From an uncultured Lachnospiraceae bacterium (GTDB taxonomy: Bacteria > Bacillota > Clostridia > Lachnospirales > Lachnospiraceae), in assembly GCA_910585605.1 (NCBI GenBank), contig CAJUFL010000090.1, forward strand, positions 1 to 9,061: 9,061 nucleotides of DNA, given 5' to 3'. The notes beneath the pieces are model-generated. The model was given only the letters and a program-made list of their open reading frames with translations. It searched no databases and had not been told where the DNA came from. Of the stretch, positions 1 through 5,915 are shown piece after piece. Within the stretch, counting starts at the first letter, position 1; each line of letters starts with the position of its first letter. The translations under genes and the position numbers were made by a program.

Positions 1-15
1 TCTACCAAAAAAACA

Positions 16-230
16 GCTTTCAACATGAGCCTTTGAAAAGTCTAAGCTGTGGGGAAATACTTTGCTGTTTCTCGGTAGGACTTTCGCACCCATCAGTACT
101 TAACGATTGGATGTCACAGACATACAAGAGTTTAGTACCGCTATGCGTGCGAAGGAGCGAAAGCGGGGACGGACGAGAACAGCAGGGTATTTCCCCACAG
201 CGGACTCCACCAACCCCTCATGTTGAAAGC
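16..230 (+). repeat. Long-hairpin repeat, copy 1 (215-bp core)
   Basis: This MITE-like palindromic element has perfect 14-bp terminal inverted repeats, GCTTTCAACATGAG (16-29) and CTCATGTTGAAAGC (217-230). Inside them GCTGTGGGGAAATAC (46-60) pairs with 187-201 over 15 bp, GCTGTT plus CTCG (64-74) pairs with 174-183 with one bulge, TTCGCAC (83-89) pairs with 147-153, and 96-115 pairs with 119-138 with four mismatches around an ACA loop. The whole unit therefore folds into one hairpin. Copy 2 at 8829-9043 is the reverse complement with six substitutions and no indels. Weaker similarity continues outward on both sides, to the aminotransferase stop codon (256-258) and toward the window edge. Read with the upstream aminotransferase (minus strand), the hairpin is followed by TGTTTTTTT, so it may end that transcript. 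It looks richer in G+C than the flanking DNA. No transposase is present; mobility is inferred, not shown. Confidence 0.9.
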
Positions 231-255
231 GTCCTCTAGTACGAAAAACAAGAAT

Positions 256-1419
256 TTATCCCCTAATCTCCTCTATGAAGGATTTGAGACGCCCAATGGC
301 AACCTTTAATTCTTCCAGGGAATATGCATAAGAAATGCGTAAAAATCCTTCCCCGCATTCTCCAAAAGCACTGCCCGGAACCACTGCTACCTTCTTAGCG
401 TTTAAGAGTTTTGTGGCAAATTCCTCCGAAGTCATGCCAAACTCCTTAATACATGGAAATATATAAAATGCTCCGTACGGTTCAAAACAGGATAACCCCA
501 TTTCCTTAAATTCATTCAGCAGATATCTTCTTCTCTGATCATAAGATTCTCTCATACGCTCCACATCTTTATCACACTCACGAAGCGCAGCAATAGCTGC
601 ATACTGGCTTGTAGTGGGTGCACACATAATTGCAAACTGGTGAATCTTGGTCATCTGTTCCATAATCATTGCAGGTCCTAATGCATATCCAAGCCTCCAG
701 CCCGTCATTGCAAAGGCTTTGGAAAATCCGTTAATTACAATGGTTCTGTCTCTCATGCCCGGAAGAGATGCAATACTGACATGTCCACTGTTGTATGTAA
801 GTTCAGCATAAATTTCATCGGAAATCACATAAATATCATGTTTAATTACAACTTCGGCAATTGCCTCTAAATCTTCACGTTCCATAACTGCACCTGTCGG
901 ATTGTTCGGATAGGACAACATTAATACTTTAGTTTTATCAGTAATGGCATTTTCCAATTCTTCTTTTGTCAGACGAAAGCGATTCTCATTTTTTAAAGAT
1001 ATGATAACGGGGATACCGTCTGCCAATTCCACACATGGGACATAGGAAACAAAACAGGGTTCCGGAATGATGACTTCATCCCCCGGATTTAACATTGCAC
1101 GCAGTGCCACATCGATTCCTTCACTGCCTCCAACGGTAAGCAGTACCTCACTTTTGGGACTATAAGCGATATGAAAACGTCTGTCTGTATATTCACATAT
1201 CGCCTCCCGAAGTTCTAACAATCCTGCATTGGAAGTATAAAAAGTACGCCCCTTTTCAAGAGAATAGATTCCCTCTTCCCTGACACTCCACGGAGTATCA
1301 AAATCCGGCTCTCCTACACCAAGAGAGATTGCATCTGGCATTTCACTTACAATATCAAAAAATTTACGGATTCCTGACGGTTTCATTTTAATCACTTTAT
1401 CGGATAACGGATTTCTCAT
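256..1419 (-). CDS. Class I/II PLP-dependent aminotransferase
   Basis: A cytosolic pyridoxal-phosphate enzyme that should move an amino group between an amino acid and a 2-oxo acid; the substrate cannot be read from sequence. At 387 residues it is full length for the fold-type I aspartate/aromatic aminotransferase group. Visible landmarks are the GGSEG cofactor-phosphate turn (97-101), the PNNPTG loop (171-176), SDEIYAE with the pyridine-nitrogen aspartate D201 and Y204, and GFSKAFAMTGWRLGY (231-245) with Schiff-base lysine K234. GFLRISYA carries R361, the expected substrate-carboxylate arginine. Its ATG overlaps the stop of the Lrp-type gene by ATGA (1416-1419), which suggests translational coupling and a shared role in amino-acid turnover. 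It is the last gene of the minus-strand operon; 25 bp after its TAA lies the 215-bp hairpin repeat. PatA/AspC-like names fit, but I would not assign a symbol. Confidence 0.93.
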   Translation of the reverse strand: MRNPLSDKVIKMKPSGIRKFFDIVSEMPDAISLGVGEPDFDTPWSVREEGIYSLEKGRTFYTSNAGLLELREAICEYTDRRFHIAYSPKSEVLLTVGGSEGIDVALRAMLNPGDEVIIPEPCFVSYVPCVELADGIPVIISLKNENRFRLTKEELENAITDKTKVLMLSYPNNPTGAVMEREDLEAIAEVVIKHDIYVISDEIYAELTYNSGHVSIASLPGMRDRTIVINGFSKAFAMTGWRLGYALGPAMIMEQMTKIHQFAIMCAPTTSQYAAIAALRECDKDVERMRESYDQRRRYLLNEFKEMGLSCFEPYGAFYIFPCIKEFGMTSEEFATKLLNAKKVAVVPGSAFGECGEGFLRISYAYSLEELKVAIGRLKSFIEEIRG

Positions 1420-1907
1420 GCGGTAACCACCAGCCTCTCGTCTTTTTTACGCTGTTCCAGTTTTGTACCTGTCTCCTTATATTTCTTAAGAACAAAATGT
1501 GTCGAAGTGCTGAGAATCCCTTCCATCGGAGCCAGCTTTCGGGAAACAAACTGTGCTACCTCTTTCATTGTCTTTCCCTCAATAAATACTGTCATATCAA
1601 AACCGCCAGACATCAGATAAAGAGAGGTTACCTCCTCATAATTGTAAATCCTCTCTGCAATACGGTCAAATCCCTCTCCACGCTGGGGAACCACTTTTAC
1701 CTCAATTAGTGCCGTTACTCTCTCATCATCCGTCTTATCCCAATTAATAACAGTATTATATCCACAGATAATTTGTTCCTGTTCCATATCACTGATAATA
1801 TTCTTAATAACTGACTCTTCTTCTCCAAGTATAACAGCCATATCCTTAGCACTCATTTTAGAATTATTCTCTAATAGTTTTAATATCTTTATTCTTGTAT
1901 TCTCCAT
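1416..1907 (-). CDS. Lrp/AsnC-family transcriptional regulator
   Basis: A small DNA-binding regulator (163 residues, normal for the family) of the leucine-responsive/AsnC type, which usually senses amino acids and often controls neighbouring genes. Residues about 3-45 form the N-terminal winged helix-turn-helix (MSAKDMAVILGEEESVIKNI region). Residues about 62-145 form the ligand-binding RAM domain, with the family's glycine-rich segment LMSGGFDMTVFIEG (98-111). A charged tail of about 20 residues follows. A perfect AGGAGG (reverse complement of 1915-1920) sits 7 bases before the ATG, so translation is independent of the gene upstream and should be strong. It lies 45 bp after the PurM-like gene and overlaps the aminotransferase by 4 bp. 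A role in controlling the adjoining aminotransferase is inferred from position only; I could not identify an operator. Confidence 0.92.
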   Translation of the reverse strand: MENTRIKILKLLENNSKMSAKDMAVILGEEESVIKNIISDMEQEQIICGYNTVINWDKTDDERVTALIEVKVVPQRGEGFDRIAERIYNYEEVTSLYLMSGGFDMTVFIEGKTMKEVAQFVSRKLAPMEGILSTSTHFVLKKYKETGTKLEQRKKDERLVVTA

Positions 1908-1952
1908 ATCAAGACCTCCTATTGCCTGTAACCAATTTTGCTTTGCAATTGC

Positions 1953-2954
1953 CTACACCGGCAGGGGCTGACCATAAAAAACAGCATTTAATGCATCTCC
2001 CTTTGGTGGCACCAAAAAACGCTCTTCCCCTGCTATTATTATTTTCCGCTCTTTTGACTTGGTTGTTTTCCCAATTACACTCGCTTTTACACCTGCTTTT
2101 TCCATCATTCTTACAAGATAATCTCCACTATCCGTTACCAACAGCAGGCTGCCCTGCCCATTCATCATATAAGGATTGATATCAAAATATTCACATATTT
2201 CAATGATTTCCTGCTTCATCGGTATTCCCTCAATCGGAAATTCTGCTCCACAGTTGCAGGCTGACAGCATCTGCCACAAAGCACCAAATACTCCTCCGTT
2301 TGATACATCATGGGCCGCATAAATACAATTAGGATTCTCCGCGACCGCTGCCTCCAATGCTCTAAGTTCAGGCATCAGTGTGGTATATCCCAGATATCCG
2401 GCAGCTGTTTCAATATAACTTTCGGGATATCTGGTTATCAGTTCCTCTTTCTTAAGCCTGGCAAGAATCGCTCCTCCATACAGTCCCGTCCATTTTGTCA
2501 TAACGATATCCATACCGGCACTCACCTGTTTATGCCTGTTTTCCCATACTTTTTTTCCATATGCCGTAACCGTAATTGTAGGACATACCACTGACGGAAC
2601 TAATTCCGTGTGCCCTGCAAGAATCTCTATCTGATATTCTTCTGCCCTTCCTGCAAGATTTCCCGTAATTCTTCTTAACTCAGCTTCCTCACTATGCTCC
2701 GGCAGCAGAATTGCTGTCGATACACCATATGGATTTCCTCCCGCTGCTATTATATTGTTAAGTGCATTATTAAGAGCATATAATTCATTGCCTGTATAAC
2801 AAAAGGCAGTGCTGGCCATGGAAGTTACCATATCTCCAAGCACTGCCCCATCATGTCCCACTGCTGCCCGGAATGAAATATCCGGCAAACGGTATCGGAT
2901 TGGATTCATTACAGAACGCTTGAATGTATGCTCTGGCAATTTACCAGTTCTCAT
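1953..2954 (-). CDS. PurM/HypE-like (AIR synthase-related) ATP-binding protein
   Basis: A 333-residue cytosolic protein of the PurM/ThiL/HypE/SelD superfamily, enzymes that use ATP to activate an amide, carboxyl or phosphate group. Its opening (MRTGKLPEHTFKRSV) resembles HypE, the hydrogenase-maturation protein. Superfamily landmarks are VGHDGAVLGDM (32-42), NNIIAAGGNP (66-75), the AGHTEL strand (113-118), AHDVSNGGVFGAL (214-226) matching the glycine-rich motif of the C-terminal PurM domain, and GQGSLLLV (266-273). True HypE ends in a proline-arginine-isoleucine-cysteine tail whose cysteine carries the thiocarboxamide; this protein ends QPLPV. It is therefore probably a HypE-like paralogue with another substrate, and automatic labels such as 'hydrogenase maturation factor' should be distrusted. 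No hydrogenase gene is in view. Its ATG overlaps the VanW-family stop by ATGA (2951-2954), with a GAGG ribosome site inside that gene. Confidence 0.85.
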   Translation of the reverse strand: MRTGKLPEHTFKRSVMNPIRYRLPDISFRAAVGHDGAVLGDMVTSMASTAFCYTGNELYALNNALNNIIAAGGNPYGVSTAILLPEHSEEAELRRITGNLAGRAEEYQIEILAGHTELVPSVVCPTITVTAYGKKVWENRHKQVSAGMDIVMTKWTGLYGGAILARLKKEELITRYPESYIETAAGYLGYTTLMPELRALEAAVAENPNCIYAAHDVSNGGVFGALWQMLSACNCGAEFPIEGIPMKQEIIEICEYFDINPYMMNGQGSLLLVTDSGDYLVRMMEKAGVKASVIGKTTKSKERKIIIAGEERFLVPPKGDALNAVFYGQPLPV

Positions 2955-4486
2955 TCTTTTTCCTCTTTCCTTGCTCCTATTGGCTTCGCAATACCCTCAG
3001 GTGCTTCCGGCATATCCGGTGTATCTGTCGGTTCTTCTGTAGGTTCTTCCGATGTAGTAGGTTCTTCCGATGTAGTAGGTTTTTTATCTGAATTATCACC
3101 TTTCTTTTTGTTGTCTTTCTTTTCCACTTTCTTCGTTCCTACCCGAATCTTAGCTGCTGTCGCCCTATACTGGCTGCCATTTACTTTAACAGAATCTGTC
3201 AACTCTCCGTCAATATAAATATGCTTCCAAAGCTCTGCATAATAACCGGTATGTGCTGACTGCTCTGTTACTGTCTTCCCCTCTTCTAACGTATCATCTT
3301 CTATTTCTTCCGGTTCACCCGGCTCCTTTGTCTCTATAATCTTGGATTCAAATGAAATCGTACGGTTAGCCGGTCTGTCATCATGACCATAAATGGCAAA
3401 AGAAATAGAACCTCCACCAGCATATCCGTCAATATAAATCGGATATTCGGTGTCATTTGTAAACTTAAAATCCATATAGTCTCCGGCAATTGCAGCATCC
3501 TTTGACAAATCTACATAACTGACAGTAAGGGAGTGTGGATATCTTTCATCTACCTGAAGCTCCGCTTTCAATACTGCATTATATAACGTAGTAGATACCT
3601 GACAGATTCCTCCACCCATACCTTCTACCAATTCATCATTCACATATTGCCCGGCATCCGCATAACCATTGTCCTCCGTAAATGGTGACACTGTATTATA
3701 CATAGAAAACTGCTCTCCCGGCATCAAAACCGTTCCGCTTATCTTGCTTGCACCTGTTGCCAGATTCTTAGACCGGTTAGTCTGTCCCGAATTATAGCCG
3801 GTTACTGCCTGTCCCAGCACATGCTCTATTTTATTAAAATCTTCCGTCGTATACTGGGGCTGTTTTTCTTCCACTACTGCCGAAAGCTTAATATCCTTCT
3901 GCTCCCATTCCTTGGCAAAAATATCTTTTACCTCTTTTATAGTCTCATCAATCTTAATAGTTGTTCCAACTTCACCGGCATATACAATAAATTCTCCATC
4001 CTGTCTTGCAATGGATGCATTCTTAGGCTCTGTTACAATATCACCGGTTTCATTCTCCAGCTTGTCCCTTAATTTCTCTTCATCAAACTCCTTTTCAGGA
4101 ATCAATACAACATTCTCTTCTTCTAGTGCCTTAATTTCTTTGTACCTGGTTAATATATTACCCTGACGACCATAATTAAATGCTGTATCCACCGCATTCT
4201 CAACAGATACAGAAACACCAATCTCATCTAATGTAGTGGCATAGGAACCCGCTTTTGTAGTAAAGGTTAACTTCAAATCCTCCACTCCGTCAATATATTT
4301 ATCATATTCTTCCATTGCCTCTTCCTTCGTCAGACCTCCTACATATACCCCATCCAAATACACCCCAGCATATATTGTCTGCTTATCCTTATCTGACTGG
4401 GCCGCAGCAACATGATAAGCCGATGCGGAAACTGCTCCCGCTAATAACAAAAATAAAAATACCTTTAAAATATTTTTTCTCTTCAT
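2951..4486 (-). CDS. VanW-family exported envelope protein
   Basis: First gene of the minus-strand operon, 511 residues from the chosen ATG. A basic start (MKRKNILK) runs into a hydrophobic stretch ending near ASAYHVAAAQ, a signal peptide or N-terminal anchor, so the rest is outside the membrane. Counting from the upstream ATG (514-residue form), about 40-215 looks like tandem peptidoglycan-binding_4-type segments. The VanW core follows, with GGGICQVSTTLYNAVLKAEL (294-313) and the DERYPHS segment. A G5-like region comes near 384-455, then a disordered tail rich in Lys and Thr-Ser-Glu-Pro. VanW occurs in some vancomycin-resistance clusters, but its biochemical role is unknown and most chromosomal copies, as here, have no resistance genes nearby. 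Start choice: an ATG at 4493-4495 would leave no spacing after GAGGA, while the ATG at 4484-4486 lies 9 bases from it. Confidence 0.88.
   Translation of the reverse strand: MKRKNILKVFLFLLLAGAVSASAYHVAAAQSDKDKQTIYAGVYLDGVYVGGLTKEEAMEEYDKYIDGVEDLKLTFTTKAGSYATTLDEIGVSVSVENAVDTAFNYGRQGNILTRYKEIKALEEENVVLIPEKEFDEEKLRDKLENETGDIVTEPKNASIARQDGEFIVYAGEVGTTIKIDETIKEVKDIFAKEWEQKDIKLSAVVEEKQPQYTTEDFNKIEHVLGQAVTGYNSGQTNRSKNLATGASKISGTVLMPGEQFSMYNTVSPFTEDNGYADAGQYVNDELVEGMGGGICQVSTTLYNAVLKAELQVDERYPHSLTVSYVDLSKDAAIAGDYMDFKFTNDTEYPIYIDGYAGGGSISFAIYGHDDRPANRTISFESKIIETKEPGEPEEIEDDTLEEGKTVTEQSAHTGYYAELWKHIYIDGELTDSVKVNGSQYRATAAKIRVGTKKVEKKDNKKKGDNSDKKPTTSEEPTTSEEPTEEPTDTPDMPEAPEGIAKPIGARKEEKE
3042..3077. repeat. 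Perfect 18-bp tandem duplication in the VanW-family tail
   Basis: GGTTCTTCCGATGTAGTA occurs twice head to tail (3042-3059 and 3060-3077) without a mismatch, and GGTT of a third unit follows. On the minus strand it encodes two identical Thr-Thr-Ser-Glu-Glu-Pro units in the disordered C-terminal tail, followed by a degenerate Thr-Glu-Glu-Pro-Thr unit. The length is a multiple of three, so copy-number slippage would keep the frame. Confidence 0.9.
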
Positions 4487-4495
4487 AACAATCAT

Positions 4496-4500
4496 TCCTC
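4496..4500 (-). promoter_or_regulatory. Ribosome site that decides the VanW-family start
   Basis: GAGGA on the minus strand touches the first possible ATG (4493-4495) directly, which is too close for initiation. It is 9 bases from the ATG at 4484-4486, a workable distance. The latter is therefore the likely start. Confidence 0.65.
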
Positions 4501-4542
4501 AAATTATATATTCTTAGCTAACCTTAATCTTATACATGACTT

Positions 4543-4570
4543 ATTTTAACACAAACCTATATCTTTTCAA
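4543..4570 (-). promoter_or_regulatory. Sigma-A promoter of the VanW-PurM-Lrp-aminotransferase operon
   Basis: On the minus strand TTGAAA (4565-4570) and TAAAAT (4543-4548) are 16 bases apart. The -10 is preceded by TGT, giving an extended TGn-type -10. Transcription should start near 4535, leaving a leader of about 50 bases. No other promoter was seen inside the operon. Confidence 0.65.
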
Positions 4571-4798
4571 GGCTTTATAAGAATTCTGTCATATTTTACT
4601 AAGATTTCAAATTTTTCCCGACTCTATTCAGCAATATGATAAAAACTTTTATTTATTCTTTTCCAGCATCTCCTACCCTTTTACAAGCCTTTTCTTTTCC
4701 CTGAATCTGCGGTTTAATCTCAGCAGAGCCTCTAAAATACCTGTACATTATTTCTTCAGCCTCTTACTTATCCTTTCATTGATTTCCCAGGTAAAAAT
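4571..4798. other. AT-rich intergenic stretch, nothing recognised
   Basis: Between the VanW operon promoter and the plus-strand promoter at 4799 I see no convincing gene, terminator or repeat. Between about 4660 and 4790 the plus strand is noticeably pyrimidine-rich. One minus-strand ORF of 31 codons (4653-4748) has no good ribosome site. Confidence 0.5.
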
Positions 4799-4827
4799 TT
4801 GACTTTTTCCTGCTGATTCTGTATATT
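4799..4827 (+). promoter_or_regulatory. Strong sigma-A promoter facing right
   Basis: TTGACT (4799-4804) and TATATT (4822-4827) are separated by exactly 17 bases, close to the consensus. Transcription should start near 4834. The next convincing plus-strand gene starts at 5132, so this promoter makes either a small RNA or a long leader of about 300 bases that is antisense to the 37-residue gene. Confidence 0.65.
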
Positions 4828-4833
4828 CTATAA

Positions 4834-4970
4834 ATAATGATGAAAAACACTATTTACGAGTTTTTCATGATTGCGGGTGACGCAAATTGGATGCAGGCAT
4901 TCCGGTTTGGCTTATGCCTTCTGCACAAAATAAAAAGAAGCGTATATCTAAACATATACACTTCTTTCTA
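4834..4970 (+). ncRNA. Candidate structured RNA or leader with four hairpins
   Basis: Downstream of the promoter at 4799-4827, four hairpins follow almost without gaps. (1) ATGAAAAAC (4840-4848) pairs with 4860-4868, 9 bp, loop of 11. (2) TTGCG (4871-4875) pairs with CGCAA (4881-4885) around a GGTGA loop. (3) TGCA plus GGCAT (4892-4900) pairs with ATGCC (4914-4918) and TGCA (4922-4925), with TTC bulged. (4) AAAGAAG and GTATAT (4934-4947) pair with ATATAC and CTTCTTT (4954-4967) with one mismatch. After hairpin 4 the plus strand reads CTACTGTTTT, a weak U-run, so the RNA may end here or run on into 5132. It matches no riboswitch class I can recall. Promoter and pairing are seen; RNA status is inferred. 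Confidence 0.4.
4927..4967 (-). terminator. Intrinsic terminator of the 37-residue gene
   Basis: Read on the minus strand, a hairpin of 7 bp, one mismatch and 6 bp with a 6-base loop (4967 to 4934) is followed at once by TTTTTATTTT. It starts about 20 bases after the stop codon of the small minus-strand gene at 4987-5100. This supports that gene being a real transcription unit. Confidence 0.75.
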
Positions 4971-4986
4971 CTGTTTTCCAATTACA

Positions 4987-5100
4987 CTAAAAACCACCAA
5001 CAGTTGTAACAATACAGCTTATTACCATTGCTAATACCAGTACAATGGCAATAACTGAAGATATAATGCGCTGTTTCTTTTTGTTACTGAAATTAAACAT
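4987..5100 (-). CDS. 37-residue single-span membrane mini-protein
   Basis: A small gene of unknown family, easy to miss. It starts MFNFSNKKKQR, a short basic head that should stay in the cytosol. A hydrophobic span from residue 12 to about 34 follows, ending LVLAMVISCIVTTVGGF at residues 21-37. AGAGGTG (5106-5112, minus strand) sits 5 bases before the ATG and a U-rich hairpin terminator follows the TAG by about 20 bases, so start, ribosome site and end are all in place. Its ATG and that of the divergent 210-residue gene are only 31 bp apart, so each promoter must lie within or beyond the opposite gene. The layout (basic N-terminus, single helix, almost no outer domain) resembles Prli42-type stressosome mini-proteins of Firmicutes. 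A hydrophobic toxin-like peptide is the other possibility. Neither is established. Confidence 0.7.
   Translation of the reverse strand: MFNFSNKKKQRIISSVIAIVLVLAMVISCIVTTVGGF
5039..5067 (+). promoter_or_regulatory. Possible promoter of the 210-residue gene
   Basis: A perfect TATAAT -10 lies at 5062-5067, about 65 bases before the ATG at 5132, with AGTACA (5039-5044) as a poor -35 at 17 bases. It lies inside the minus-strand mini-gene, so any transcript would be antisense to that gene's first codons. Confidence 0.35.
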
Positions 5101-5131
5101 ACTTACACCTCTTTTCTGAAAGGATCACACT

Positions 5132-5764
5132 ATGAGAATTGTACTTATTCCAATTATATTAATATTATTATGGGTTCTAAGCCATAATATCAAAAAAAGC
5201 AAGAGTACTTTTAAGGAATCCGTTAGTTCCTATCTTGCCCATGAAGATGAGGCAAACAGCACCCGTAAAAAAGACATTTCGAATCTTCCTTATATTGAAG
5301 TTCCTGTCCAGTCTTTCCCCTTTGATATTACCTTAAATGATGCAAAAAAGCAATTACAGATTGCTGAATATAAAAAAGAAATTTTAAGCCTTGCTGAAAA
5401 ACGCCTGTTAAATCTGATCGGAATCTCCAACACTGATTTAAAAAAAGCTTATGGTCCCGCCAACCTTGAACTGCTTTCCATTTACGACCAGAATTATTCC
5501 CGTTACATTCGCACCCTTCATCTGCTGGCAGAATGTATCTATGAGGAATATCCTGATAAGGCCGTTGCCGTACTGGAATATTGCGTTTCCTTAGGAACCG
5601 ATATTTCAGGCACCTATTATCTGCTAGGACAATACTACCTAAACCATAATGATGCCGAACATTTTACAGCATTATACGATAAAATCCCTGACAAAAACTC
5701 TATCAGCGGCAAAGTAATCCTCAATAAACTCAGTAATCTGCAAAACCCTGATTCCGTACTGTGA
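5132..5764 (+). CDS. Membrane-anchored protein of unknown function, helical C-terminal half
   Basis: A 210-residue protein whose family I cannot name. Residues 1-19 (MRIVLIPIILILLWVLSHN) form one N-terminal membrane helix or uncleaved signal anchor, followed by a basic patch (KKSKS). A charged linker near 35-50 (HEDEANSTRKKDIS) leads to a compact helical part. Residues about 125-185 (LHLLAECIYEEYPDKAV and LGQYYLNHNDAEHFTALYDK) have the alternating small and aromatic pattern of tetratricopeptide helices, so a protein-binding scaffold is plausible. GAAAGGA (5118-5124) lies 7 bases before the ATG. The gene is head to head with the 37-residue membrane protein, 31 bp between start codons, which hints at linked function or antisense control. 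A hairpin overlapping its last codons probably ends the transcript. Confidence 0.82.
   Translation: MRIVLIPIILILLWVLSHNIKKSKSTFKESVSSYLAHEDEANSTRKKDISNLPYIEVPVQSFPFDITLNDAKKQLQIAEYKKEILSLAEKRLLNLIGISNTDLKKAYGPANLELLSIYDQNYSRYIRTLHLLAECIYEEYPDKAVAVLEYCVSLGTDISGTYYLLGQYYLNHNDAEHFTALYDKIPDKNSISGKVILNKLSNLQNPDSVL
5153..5180 (-). promoter_or_regulatory. Possible promoter of the 37-residue gene
   Basis: On the minus strand TTAGAA (5175-5180) and a perfect TATAAT (5153-5158) are 16 bases apart, inside the first codons of the divergent 210-residue gene. Transcription from here would give a leader of about 45 bases. AT-rich chance matches are a real possibility. Confidence 0.35.
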
Positions 5765-5790
5765 TTTCAGGGTTTCCTTATATATTTTCT
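5743..5790 (+). terminator. Intrinsic terminator overlapping the end of the 210-residue gene
   Basis: AAACCCTGA (5743-5751) pairs perfectly with TCAGGGTTT (5767-5775) over 9 bp. The loop of 15 bases contains the TGA stop codon. A U-rich run, CCTTATATATTTTCT, follows. The U-run is broken, so termination may be partial. Confidence 0.6.
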
Positions 5791-5915
5791 GACAAAATCA
5801 AAACCATAAATTTTCCATGGATATATAAATCTGCTTCCTTCGCATATATTCAGATCAATCCGGAAACAATTTGTAAAATTTCATGCAACACCTGAATCAT
5901 TTTTTTACACTAATA

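Noticed and set aside
1921..1954. Direct repeat ATTGCCT (1921-1927 and 1948-1954) as an Lrp operator
   Set aside because: Short, not palindromic, and the downstream copy overlaps the PurM-like stop codon; insufficient for an operator call.
2928..3218. Plus-strand frames opposite the VanW and PurM-like genes (also 1497-1709, 1895-2179, 2310-2594, 3821-4166)
   Set aside because: No ribosome sites and the opposite strand has full domain evidence.
2951..4486. VanW-family gene as a sign of glycopeptide resistance
   Set aside because: None of the van genes that confer resistance (ligase, dehydrogenase, D,D-dipeptidase, two-component system) is present; VanW-domain proteins are common on Clostridial chromosomes.
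4653..4748. Minus-strand frame of 31 codons, basic and soluble in composition
   Set aside because: The nearest AGAGG is about 11 bases from the ATG, and no promoter or terminator is evident. Too weak to call.
4871..4925. GGTGACGCAAA segment as a cyclic-di-GMP-I riboswitch
   Set aside because: The short match to GACGCAAA is suggestive, but the first conserved arm with the GCAAACC segment and the GAAA tetraloop is absent and the order of helices does not fit.
4837..5034. Plus-strand 65-codon frame after the promoter at 4799-4827
   Set aside because: It has no ribosome site, covers the run of hairpins and then lies antisense to the better supported 37-residue gene; the composition does not look like a protein. 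A leaderless start near 4834 cannot be fully excluded.
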